Below are positions 15,981 to 23,899 of a stretch of DNA of 32,434 nt, one piece after another. The notes under the pieces were generated by a model, which worked only from the letters and a program-made list of their open reading frames with translations, made no database searches and was not told where the DNA came from. Position 1 is the stretch's first letter; the number at the start of each line of letters is the position of its first letter. This DNA is from Bordetella parapertussis (lineage in GTDB: Bacteria > Pseudomonadota > Gammaproteobacteria > Burkholderiales > SG8-41), in assembly GCA_945864585.1 (NCBI GenBank), contig CAMBCF010000057.1, positions 1 to 32,434 on the forward strand, in the 5' to 3' direction. The position numbers and the translations under genes are program-made.

Positions 15981-17281
15981 TTACCGCCGCCTCGGTTTTC
16001 TCAAGCAACTTGAATCTGGGACCCCGGACCTCCAATAGATGCTCCGGCACGACGTGAGCCACAGCATAGCCGGCTTTCCAATCGTTCATGACGGCGGCGC
16101 AGCGATTGATAAATTGCTTCGGGCGAAGATGCGAGTCGTCGCTGCAGGATCGTCAACGCAAAGCCGACGGTGCCCGCGCGCTTGTCATTTTCGAGCGCTT
16201 CAACGCGATTGAACTCGTCGCGCACATAATCCGTCACTGCCCCGTACAGGTGTGCCTCAGCCTTCGAGAGCTTGTATGGCACGGTGTAGGCAATGCGCGG
16301 CGGGAACAACGGCGTGCCGTCGAACTTCAGCAGGCTCTCCTTCACCATTCGGCGCATCAGGTCCGAAACATCGGCCACATGAACGCCATCGCGGAAACGG
16401 CCCTCGAAACGGTCGCCGTCGAGTAACGCCATGAACAACTGAAAATCCGCTTCCTTGCCGTTGTGCGGTGTCGCCGTCATCAGCAGGAAGTGGCGCGTGA
16501 GGGTCGAGAGCAGTTGCCCAAGCCGGTAACGTTTGGTGTACTTGGTCTCACCGCCGAAAACCGTGGCCGACATCTTGTGCGCTTCGTCGCAGACTACAAG
16601 GTCCCAGCGGCAATCCGGCGCCTGGAGCTTTGCCTGCACGTCTTCATTGCGCGAAAGTTTGTCGAGCCGCGCGATCACAAGATTAGTTTCGAGAAACCAG
16701 TTGCCGGTACGCGCGGCCTCGAGCTTGTCGTTGGTGAGAATCTCAAACGGCAGATGGAAGCGCCGATAGAGCTCGTCCTGCCACTGCTCGGCAAGACTGC
16801 CGGGACATACGATCAGGCAACGTTGCAAATCCCCACGGGCGATCAGCTCCTTGATCAACAGCCCCGCCATGATTGTTTTGCCGGCACCAGGATCATCGGC
16901 CAGTAGAAAGCGAAGGGGCTGACGCGGTAGCATGGCCTCGTACACTGCGGTGATCTGGTGTGGAAGCGGGTCCACCAGCGAAGTATGCACCGCCAGTACC
17001 GGATCAAACAGGTGCGCCAAGCGGATGCGATGCGCTTCAGATACAAGGCGGAAGAGCTTGCCATCCCCGTCGAAGCTCCAGGGCCGGCCTTGCGCTACCA
17101 CTTCGATTCGGGGCTCATGGTGTCGGTATAGCAACTCATTCGCCACCTTACCCGCCGGAGTTTTATAGGTGAGTTCCAGCGCCTCCGAGCCAAACCATTG
17201 CACATTCACGACCGTGACCAATGCGTCTGGCAGAATGCCGCCTACCGCGGCATTGGGCTGGAGATCTTCGAGTTTATTCAT
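15978..17281 (-). pseudogene. Truncated SNF2/DEAD-like helicase of a defence system
   Basis: The intact part encodes about 395 residues. It has an N-terminal region, then the first RecA domain with Walker A LADDPGAGKTIMAGLL (residues 127-142), the DEAH box VVCDEAHKMSA (229-239) and motif III LLMTATPHNGK (267-276). Homologues of this kind are usually around 1000 residues with a second RecA domain. Here, after RLESRL the frame derails and stops at 16001-16003. In the next frame a remnant VVPEHLLEVRGPRFKLLEKT + EAAVKDRL appears, resembling a more C-terminal helicase segment, before the junction with the DUF499-like remnant. An internal deletion has thus removed the second helicase domain. Similar helicase and DUF499 ATPase pairs occur in methylation-linked defence loci (for example Hma-type), but no methylase remains here. 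Confidence 0.78.
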
Positions 17282-17298
17282 GCCGAATCGTTAGCGGG

Positions 17299-17327
17299 TT
17301 TATATATAAATTAGTTAATAAAAACAA
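17299..17327 (-). promoter_or_regulatory. Sigma70-type promoter of the helicase remnant
   Basis: On the leftward strand, TTGTTT (17327-17322) and TATAAA (17304-17299) are separated by exactly 17 bp. They lie 18-46 bp upstream of the helicase ATG, in a 60-bp AT-rich island that contrasts with the GC-rich surroundings. This suggests that the promoter arrived with the insert. Confidence 0.6.
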
Positions 17328-17331
17328 TAAG

Positions 17332-17353
17332 TTACATTACTTTTCTAATGTAA
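17332..17353 (-). terminator. AT-rich hairpin after the acyl-CoA dehydrogenase
   Basis: A perfect 8-bp inverted repeat, TTACATTA and TAATGTAA, with a 6-base spacer starts 1 bp after the dehydrogenase stop. Leftward, it is followed by CTTATTGTTTTTATT, a T-rich tract. The low GC of the stem makes it a weak intrinsic terminator; alternatively it is a dyad operator of the helicase promoter. Confidence 0.4.
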
Positions 17354-17354
17354 T

Positions 17355-19139
17355 CTAAAACTGCGATTCCGCCAGCGCCATCACACTGTCTGCACCCCTG
17401 AGCACTGTAGAGCTGTACGCCGCCGCGCGCGGTAGTTCATGCTCGACGTAGAAGCGCGCGGACACGACTTTGGCTTTCAGAAACTCGGTGTCGGCGCCGG
17501 CTGCGCCGAGTTTGTGCGTGGCCGCCAACGCTGCGCGCACCATCATCCAGCCGCCACCGACGGTGCCGAACAATTTGAGATACGGCACCGCGACCGCGTA
17601 TACCGCGTTGGGATCTTGCGGGAACGTTGTGACGATCCAGCGCGTGGCTTCCTCCAATGCGTCGATGGCGCCGGCGAATGATTTCCCGATGGCGGACAAT
17701 TCACCTGCCGCAAGTGCTGTGGCCGTCAGGCGCATTTGCGCGATCAGCGCCAGCGCCGTGGCGCCTTTTTCATAACCCACTTTGCGCCCCACCAGGTCAT
17801 TGGCCTGGATGCCGGTGGTGCCTTCGTAAATCGTGGTGATGCGTGCATCGCGCAGGTACTGCGCTGCCCCGGTTTCTTCGACATAGCCCATGCCGCCGTG
17901 TATCTGCACGCCGGTAGAGGCGATTTCCACGCACTGTTCGGTACACCATGCCTTGACCACCGGGATCAGCAAATCAGTCAGCGCCTGGTTGCGCCGCTGC
18001 TGCGTGATATCGGGATGGCGCTTCGCCTTGTCCAGCGCCGCTGCGGCGAAATACGCCAGTGCGCGCATGGCTTCAATCTGCGATTTCATACTCATCAACA
18101 TGCGCCGCACATCCGGATGATGAATGATAGTCACGCGATCACCACTGCGCTGTCCAACCGCACGCCCCTGTACACGCGTTTTCGCGTGCTCCAGCGCGTG
18201 TTGATAGGCGCGCTCCGCAACCGCCACGCCTTCGAGGCCCACCGCGAGGCGCGCGTGGTTCATCATGGTGAACATGTACTCCAGCCCGCGATGAGGTTCG
18301 CCCACCAGATAACCTGTAGCCCCGCCGCCATCGCCATACTGCATCACGCAGGTGGGACTGGCATGGATGCCAAGCTTGTGTTCGATGGACACACACTTCA
18401 CATCGTTGCGCGCGCCGGGACTGCCATCGGTATTGAGCTGGCACTTGGGCACGATGAACAGCGAAATGCCTTTCACGCCCTCGGGCGCGTCAGGCAGGCG
18501 CGCCAGCACCAGATGCACGATGTTCTCGGTCATATCGTGCTCACCCCAGGTGATGAAGATCTTGGTGCCGCTGATTTTGAAATGATCGCCTTCCGGTACG
18601 GCTTTGCTACTCACTGCGGCAAGATCCGAGCCTGCCTGCGGCTCGGTGAGATTCATGGTGCCGCTCCACTCGCCCGAGGTCAGCTTCGGCGCATAACGCT
18701 GCAACTGCCCGGCGGAAGCGTGATGTTGCAACGCCTCCAGCACACCGGAGGTCAACATCGGGCACAGGCAAAACGCCATGTTGCTGCTATTCCACATCTC
18801 CTGCACCGGATTGGAGACGATATGCGGCAAGCCCTGGCCGCCGTATTCGGTCATGCCGCCAAGGCCGTTCCAGCCCGCCGCGGTGAATTGCCGGTACGCC
18901 GCTTTAAAACCGGGCGTCGACGACACCACGCCATCGGCCAGCCGCGCGCCTTCGGTGTCGCCCACGCGATTCAGCGGCGCCAACACCTCCTGCGCGAATT
19001 TCGCCGCTTCGCCCAGCACCGCTTGCACCAAATCCGCGTTGACTTCCTCGCAGCCGGGCAATCGGGCCACCTCATCCAGCCCCGCAAGCTCGTTAATCAC
19101 GAACAGCATGTCCTTGAGCGGTGCAACGTATGACGGCAT
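17355..19139 (-). CDS. Acyl-CoA dehydrogenase with C-terminal extension (DmdC/FadE5-like)
   Basis: A 594-residue flavoprotein of the larger acyl-CoA dehydrogenase class. Its N-terminal segment (MPSYVAPLKDMLFVINELAG) is typical of this class. The FAD/substrate domain has MNLTEPQAGSDLAAV and the beta-domain ISGTKIFITWGEHDM; the C-terminal helical domain has QIHGGMGYVEETGAAQYLRDARI + TTIYEGTTGIQANDLVGRK, followed by an extension of about 150 residues. It oxidises an acyl-CoA to the 2-enoyl-CoA; in related enzymes substrates range from long-chain acyl-CoA to 3-methylmercaptopropionyl-CoA, so specificity is open. AAAGGGA precedes the ATG at 19139. It reads in the same direction as the main beta-oxidation cluster but is cut off from it by the decayed defence insert. 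Confidence 0.93.
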   Translation of the reverse strand: MPSYVAPLKDMLFVINELAGLDEVARLPGCEEVNADLVQAVLGEAAKFAQEVLAPLNRVGDTEGARLADGVVSSTPGFKAAYRQFTAAGWNGLGGMTEYGGQGLPHIVSNPVQEMWNSSNMAFCLCPMLTSGVLEALQHHASAGQLQRYAPKLTSGEWSGTMNLTEPQAGSDLAAVSSKAVPEGDHFKISGTKIFITWGEHDMTENIVHLVLARLPDAPEGVKGISLFIVPKCQLNTDGSPGARNDVKCVSIEHKLGIHASPTCVMQYGDGGGATGYLVGEPHRGLEYMFTMMNHARLAVGLEGVAVAERAYQHALEHAKTRVQGRAVGQRSGDRVTIIHHPDVRRMLMSMKSQIEAMRALAYFAAAALDKAKRHPDITQQRRNQALTDLLIPVVKAWCTEQCVEIASTGVQIHGGMGYVEETGAAQYLRDARITTIYEGTTGIQANDLVGRKVGYEKGATALALIAQMRLTATALAAGELSAIGKSFAGAIDALEEATRWIVTTFPQDPNAVYAVAVPYLKLFGTVGGGWMMVRAALAATHKLGAAGADTEFLKAKVVSARFYVEHELPRAAAYSSTVLRGADSVMALAESQF

Positions 19140-19353
19140 GGCGGATCCCTTTGAAAAAGTGCTGTGACCGCGTGGGGCACGCCATGATGTTACCGCAAAG
19201 TATGCGTGGCGCTATACCCATGGACGCTTGCCCCTGCGAGTCGGGAGGATTAGCATCGCATTTTCTCAAGCTGCGCAGCAGGTGGCGAGCGGCCGTTTGC
19301 CTGCCCGCGCACAACCACGTACCGCACGCATCACACGCACACGGAGCTACAGC

Positions 19354-19869
19354 ATGGCACGCATACCTTATCCAGATGTCAACGCAAACGCGGAAGTCAT
19401 CGCACTGGCCGCGCAGATTCGCAAGGAGCGCGGCCGCCTGCACAATTTGTATCATCTGCTGCTCAACAGCCCGCCGGTGACGCGCGGCTGGCTAAATCTG
19501 CTCACCGCCGTTCGTCAGCAGTGCAGCCTTGCCGGCAAGTATCGCGAGTATGCGATTTTGCGTATCGCCATCATCAACGGCGCTGATTTCGAATACACCA
19601 GTCACATACCGTTTGCGCTCGAGGAAGGCATACGTCAGGAACAAATCGATGCGCTTAACGCGTGGCAAAATTCGCCAGTCTTTAATGCCACCGAGCGGGC
19701 GGTGCTGGCCTACACCGACGCCATGACCGAGGACATCCAGGTGCCGGATGCGGTATTTGACGCGCTAAGACCGCACTTCGATGCGCGCGAGTTGACCGAG
19801 CTTACTGTGACGATTGCAACCTACAATCTGGTATCGCGTTTTCTCGAAGCGCTGCAGGTCGATCATTAA
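19354..19869 (+). CDS. Carboxymuconolactone decarboxylase-family protein (AhpD-like fold)
   Basis: A 171-residue all-helical protein of the CMD/AhpD superfamily. LNLLTAVRQQCSLAGKYREYAILRIAIING (residues ~48-78) and the following DFEYTSHIPFALEEGI match the core. The Cys-x-x-Cys redox pair of true AhpD is absent: EYTSH replaces it. A peroxidase role is therefore unlikely, and a decarboxylase or isomerase-like role on small acids is more plausible. The ATG at 19354 has GGAG eight bases upstream; the frame is open further upstream, but those codons overlap the divergent promoter region. It precedes the catabolic operon on the same strand, separated by a palindromic element. Confidence 0.85.
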   Translation: MARIPYPDVNANAEVIALAAQIRKERGRLHNLYHLLLNSPPVTRGWLNLLTAVRQQCSLAGKYREYAILRIAIINGADFEYTSHIPFALEEGIRQEQIDALNAWQNSPVFNATERAVLAYTDAMTEDIQVPDAVFDALRPHFDARELTELTVTIATYNLVSRFLEALQVDH

Positions 19870-19919
19870 CAATAGCTGACACGCGCCACGCGCAGTGGTG
19901 TAAACCCCGCCAGACTAAC

Positions 19920-20093
19920 CTATGCACACATCTCCCGTAGCCCGGAAGGAGTCCCAAGGACGTATTCCGGGAAGAAGCACCGCGCATCGACACCACGCGA
20001 GTCCATCTACCCACACTTCCCCGGAATACGGCCATGAAAAGCCATGGCCTTCTTCCGGGCTACGTGCTCTCACACTCAATGTTGTGTGCATAG
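19920..20093. repeat. Nested palindromic element (MITE/REP-like)
   Basis: The outer 11-bp arms are perfect inverted repeats, CTATGCACACA (19920-19930) and TGTGTGCATAG (20083-20093). Inside, 19936-20064 forms a second palindrome. It runs from CGTAGCCCGGAAG to CTTCCGGGCTACG, with inner matches GTATTCCGGG and CCCGGAATAC. No coding frame is supported in it. The form resembles the dispersed GTAGCCCGG...CCGGGCTAC intergenic repeats of proteobacteria. It separates the CMD-family gene from the BKACE operon. Confidence 0.75.
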
Positions 20094-20115
20094 ATTCACC
20101 CACCAGGAGCAGACC

Positions 20116-21051
20116 TTGGCCGAAGCCCGTAAAGTAATCATCACCTGTGCCGTCACCGGTTCAATACATACTCCGACCATGACGCCCTATTTGCCGATAA
20201 CGCCAGCCGAGGTTGCAGCCGGCGCGATAGGCGCCGCTGAGGCGGGTGCGGCGATTCTGCATCTGCATGCGCGCGATCCGCTCGATGGCCGGCCCACGCC
20301 CGACCCCAAGGTGTTCATGCAGTTTCTGCCGCAGATCAAGGCGGGCACCGACGCGGTGATCAATATCACCACCGGCGGCGGACACGGCATGACGGTGCAG
20401 GAACGCCTTGCCGCGCCGCTGATCGCCAAGCCGGAAGTGTGTTCACTCAACATGGGATCGATGAATTTCGGCCTCTATCCTAACCTCGACAAGCGCCGCG
20501 AGTGGAAGCACGAGTGGGAGCCGCAATATCTGGAGGCCAGCCGTGATTTCATTTTTCGCAATACATTCAAGGACATAGAATTTACGCTCAAACACCTCGG
20601 CGAAGACTGCGGCACACGCTTTGAATTCGAGTGTTACGACATCGGGCACCTCTACAACCTCGCGCACTTTCTCGAGCGCAAGCTGGTCAAACCGCCGCTA
20701 TTTGTACAAACCATTTTCGGCATCCTCGGCGGCATCGGTGTGCATACCGAGAATCTGATGCACATGAAAACCATCGCGGATAAACTTTTCGGCGATCAAT
20801 ACCTGTGGTCGATCCTCGGCGCCGGCCGTCACCAGATGGGATTGGTGACGATGGGTGCGCTGATGGGCGGCAATGTGCGCGTGGGCCTTGAAGACAGCAT
20901 CTACCTCGGCAAAGGCGAACTCGCCAAGAGCAACGCAGCGCAGGTGGCGAAGATACGCCGCATCCTCGAAGACCTGTCGCTAGAAATCGCGACCCCGGCT
21001 GAGGCGCGCAAGATGCTGGCGCTGAAAGGCGGGGACAACGTCGCGTTCTAA
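20116..21051 (+). CDS. 3-keto-5-aminohexanoate cleavage enzyme family protein (BKACE, DUF849)
   Basis: A 311-residue TIM-barrel enzyme. BKACE members condense a beta-keto acid with acetyl-CoA and cleave it to acetoacetate plus a new CoA ester, using a divalent metal. The metal-binding pair is His49 and His51 in ILHLHARDP, and the later acidic ligand corresponds to Glu259 in VRVGLEDSIY. INITTGGG and SLNMGSMNFG are family signatures. The start is a TTG at 20116 with a well-placed AGGAG (20105-20109); it aligns with the usual N-terminus, whereas an upstream ATG at 20044 lies inside the palindromic repeat. First gene of a four-gene operon. The substrate cannot be read from the sequence. Confidence 0.92.
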   Translation: MAEARKVIITCAVTGSIHTPTMTPYLPITPAEVAAGAIGAAEAGAAILHLHARDPLDGRPTPDPKVFMQFLPQIKAGTDAVINITTGGGHGMTVQERLAAPLIAKPEVCSLNMGSMNFGLYPNLDKRREWKHEWEPQYLEASRDFIFRNTFKDIEFTLKHLGEDCGTRFEFECYDIGHLYNLAHFLERKLVKPPLFVQTIFGILGGIGVHTENLMHMKTIADKLFGDQYLWSILGAGRHQMGLVTMGALMGGNVRVGLEDSIYLGKGELAKSNAAQVAKIRRILEDLSLEIATPAEARKMLALKGGDNVAF

Positions 21052-21069
21052 GTTCAAGGAGAAAAATCC

Positions 21070-22710
21070 ATGCAAGGCACCATGATGAATTTTCCGCTGA
21101 CGCTTGCGCACGTGCTCGAGCGCGCGGGCCGCCTGTTTGGCAATTCGGAAATTGTGTCGCGTCTGCCGGATCGCTCGTTGCACCGCCAGAGCTATGGTGA
21201 TTTTTACCGGCGTGCGTGCGCACTGGGCGCTGCGCTGCAAAAGCTCGGGCTGAAAAAGGGTGACCGCGTGGCGACGCTGATGTGGAATCACTACGCGCAT
21301 CTGGAGGCCTACTTTGGCATCCCCTGTGCGGGCGGCGTGCTGCACACCCTGAACCTGCGGCTGCATCCCGACGATATCGCCTATATTGCCAATCACGCCG
21401 AGGATCGATTTCTGATCGTCGATGATGTGCTGTTGCCGCTGCTGGACAAATGCCACGCGCAGGTCAAGTTCGAGCGCGTTGTGGTGGTGCCATTAAGCGG
21501 CAAACCCGTGCCGACCGCCTACGACGATTACGAAAAGCTGATTGCAGATGCGCCCCGGTTCGAGATGCCGCAGCTCGACGAGAACGACGCGGCAGGCATG
21601 TGTTATACCTCCGGCACCACCGGCAAACCGAAAGGCGTGGTGTATACGCACCGTTCCATCGTGCTGCACGCGCTGGCAACCTCCACCGTGGATGTGCTGG
21701 GACTCAGCAATCGCGATTCGCTGTGTCCGATAGTGCCGATGTTTCATGTGAATGCATGGGGATTGCCGTTTTCGGCGGTGATGGTGGGTGCAAAAATCGC
21801 GTTTCCCGGGCCGCATCTGGATGCAGCAAATCTGCTGGATCTCTACCAAGCGGAAAAAGTTTCGATGTCGGCGGGCGTGCCGACAATCTGGATGGGCATG
21901 TTGCAAGCGTTGCAAAAGGAACCGCAGCGCTGGAAACTGGCTTCGGGATTGCGCATGGTGTGCGGCGGCGCTGCCGCGCCGGAATCGATGATTCGCGCAT
22001 TTGATGCGTTTGGATTGCGCGTCATTCACGGCTGGGGCATGACCGAGACTTCGCCGCTGGGCGCAGTCAATTACATCAAGCGTGAATTGGATGGACTGAC
22101 CACGGATGAGCAGTACGCGGTGCGTGCAAAACAGGGCGTGCCGCCGCCGTTTGTCGAACTGCGTACCATGGCCGAAAACGGCGAAGCGCCGTGGGACGGA
22201 AAAGCGATGGGGGAGTTGCAGATACGCGGGCCGTGGGTGGCGGCGAGTTATCACCAGTTGCCGTCCGAAGCGGATAAGTGGACCGCAGACGGCTGGTTTT
22301 GCACCGGCGACATCGCGATCATCGATGCGCACGGTTACATGAAGATCGCCGATCGGGTGAAAGACCTGGTTAAATCAGGCGGCGAGTGGATCAGCTCGGT
22401 TGATCTGGAAAACGCCCTGGTGGCCCATTCCGCGGTACTGGAGGCCGCCGTCATAGGCGTGCCGCATCCCAAATGGGACGAGCGCCCGTTGGCCGTGGTG
22501 GTATTAAAACCGGGCCAGAGCGTGAGCGCCGATGCCTTGCGCGAACATCTTGCGCCGCAATTCGCGAAATTCTGGCTGCCGGATGCCGTGATGTTCGTCG
22601 ACGCCATACCAAAAACCTCGACCGGCAAGATGTTGAAGGCGGCACTGCGTGAGCAATACAAAGCGCAATTTAGTGGAACAAACGCAAGTGTCGACTTGGA
22701 GAATCGCTAA
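21070..22710 (+). CDS. Acyl-CoA ligase (AMP-forming, medium-chain/AlkK-like)
   Basis: A 546-residue ANL-superfamily ligase that activates a carboxylic acid to its CoA thioester. The P-loop YTSGTTGKPKGVVYTHRS spans residues 179-196. Further motifs are GWGMTETSPLGAV, the hinge GWFCTGDIAIIDAHGYMKIADRVKDLVKSGGEWIS (shown in parts: GWFCTGDIAII, DRVKDLVKSGGEWIS) and the catalytic C-terminal Lys in TSTGKMLKAALRE. The pattern is that of AlkK-type medium-chain or aryl-acid ligases. A strong AAGGAG precedes the ATG at 21070, 18 bp after the BKACE stop. It probably activates the product or precursor of the BKACE and bicupin reactions. It differs clearly from the long-chain ligase at 10395-12209. Confidence 0.93.
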   Translation: MQGTMMNFPLTLAHVLERAGRLFGNSEIVSRLPDRSLHRQSYGDFYRRACALGAALQKLGLKKGDRVATLMWNHYAHLEAYFGIPCAGGVLHTLNLRLHPDDIAYIANHAEDRFLIVDDVLLPLLDKCHAQVKFERVVVVPLSGKPVPTAYDDYEKLIADAPRFEMPQLDENDAAGMCYTSGTTGKPKGVVYTHRSIVLHALATSTVDVLGLSNRDSLCPIVPMFHVNAWGLPFSAVMVGAKIAFPGPHLDAANLLDLYQAEKVSMSAGVPTIWMGMLQALQKEPQRWKLASGLRMVCGGAAAPESMIRAFDAFGLRVIHGWGMTETSPLGAVNYIKRELDGLTTDEQYAVRAKQGVPPPFVELRTMAENGEAPWDGKAMGELQIRGPWVAASYHQLPSEADKWTADGWFCTGDIAIIDAHGYMKIADRVKDLVKSGGEWISSVDLENALVAHSAVLEAAVIGVPHPKWDERPLAVVVLKPGQSVSADALREHLAPQFAKFWLPDAVMFVDAIPKTSTGKMLKAALREQYKAQFSGTNASVDLENR

Positions 22711-22737
22711 TTGAACTGCTCAAGGAGAAAATCAGTC

Positions 22738-23874
22738 ATGGCACTAACCCCGATCCGCAGAGTAGTCACCGGCGACGACGCGCATGGAAAATCAAAAGTC
22801 GTTTGGGATGGTCCCTCGCCCGGCACACATGAAGCCAATTTCAACGGCAGAGGCCATACCGATTTCTGGGTGTGGCGCGAAACGCCGGCGCCGCTCGATG
22901 GCAAGGAAGATGCCGGCACATGGGACGACGAGTTCCCCAATCCGGTCGGCGGCGGTCATCAACGCGTGGTGCATTGGCTGGCGAAGACGGCCGAGTCTCC
23001 ACCTAACGATCCCTACAAAGCGCCGGAGCCGCACGGCCGCACCTGGGATCGCGGTGGCGGTAACCAATACAATCGCTCCTACATGCATAAAACCAAATCC
23101 GTCGACTACGGCATCATGATTGCGGGTGAACGCGTGATGGAGCTCGACGACTGCACGCTCACGCTTAAACCCGGCGACATTGTTATCGACGTCGGCGCGT
23201 GGCACCTGTGGGACAGTTCAAGCATGGGTTGCATGATGGCGTTCGATATGTTCGACGCCGAATTCGCCGATGGCCCCGCAGGCACCGTGCAGGGCAACGA
23301 CAAGCCGATGCGCGCGCCGCAAAACCAGCAACTCCCGCCGGGCGTAAAGCCGCAGCGCCGTATCGTCGCTGTCGATCGTGTAGCAGGTAAATCGAGTCTG
23401 GTCGGCGACGGCCCGTCCCCGGATGTGCGCACCGATCCCGCGCGGCCGGGTTTTGCCCTGCAGCGCATGTGGGTGGTCGATAGCGCGCCGGCAAAACTCG
23501 TTTTCGAGACGCTGCACCTGCCCCATGTGATCCAGCCGCCTGCCCAGGGTTCGGTACTGAACGTGGTAACGTTTCCGCCCGACGCCGCATGGCAGGGCAA
23601 AGTAGGCGCAAGCGAAGTCGCCGCGTATTTCAAGTCGGTGGGCGCGCCCGGCGCATCAACCTACTCTGCGCAGGCGCCGCATCCCTATATGCAAAAAACC
23701 CGCACCCTGGATTTGTGTATCGTGTTGGAGGGTGAGATTGTGCTGGTGCTCGACACGCAGGAGGTCCCAGTCAAGGCCGGGGAATTCATCGTGTTGCGTG
23801 GCTCCAACCATGCCTGGAGCAATCGCTCGGGCAAGCCTGCTGTGGTATCTATTGCATCGCATGGTGCGAAATAA
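22738..23874 (+). CDS. Tandem bicupin protein (duplicated cupin domain)
   Basis: A 378-residue protein made of two related halves. Each begins with the same block (PIRRVVTGDDAHGKSKVVWDG at residue 5, PQRRIVAVDRVAGKSSLVGDG at 205) and ends in a cupin barrel (YMHKTKSVDYGIMIAGE, residues 115-131; YMQKTRTLDLCIVLEGE, 317-333). Candidate metal ligands in the first cupin are His117, Glu131 and His156. In the second, His117 is replaced by Gln319, while Glu333 and His358 (SNHAWSNRSGK) remain. Single-domain relatives are common uncharacterised cupins; a dioxygenase or decarboxylase-type role is inference. AAGGAG precedes the ATG at 22738, 27 bp after the ligase stop. It is soluble, with no signal peptide. 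Confidence 0.85.
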   Translation: MALTPIRRVVTGDDAHGKSKVVWDGPSPGTHEANFNGRGHTDFWVWRETPAPLDGKEDAGTWDDEFPNPVGGGHQRVVHWLAKTAESPPNDPYKAPEPHGRTWDRGGGNQYNRSYMHKTKSVDYGIMIAGERVMELDDCTLTLKPGDIVIDVGAWHLWDSSSMGCMMAFDMFDAEFADGPAGTVQGNDKPMRAPQNQQLPPGVKPQRRIVAVDRVAGKSSLVGDGPSPDVRTDPARPGFALQRMWVVDSAPAKLVFETLHLPHVIQPPAQGSVLNVVTFPPDAAWQGKVGASEVAAYFKSVGAPGASTYSAQAPHPYMQKTRTLDLCIVLEGEIVLVLDTQEVPVKAGEFIVLRGSNHAWSNRSGKPAVVSIASHGAK

Positions 23875-23899
23875 CGATGGTCAACTTACTGGAGATATT

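Noticed and set aside
17736-19133. Open frame of 465 codons on the rightward strand
   Set aside because: Antisense to the acyl-CoA dehydrogenase at 17355-19139, which has full family motifs; the reverse reading has none.
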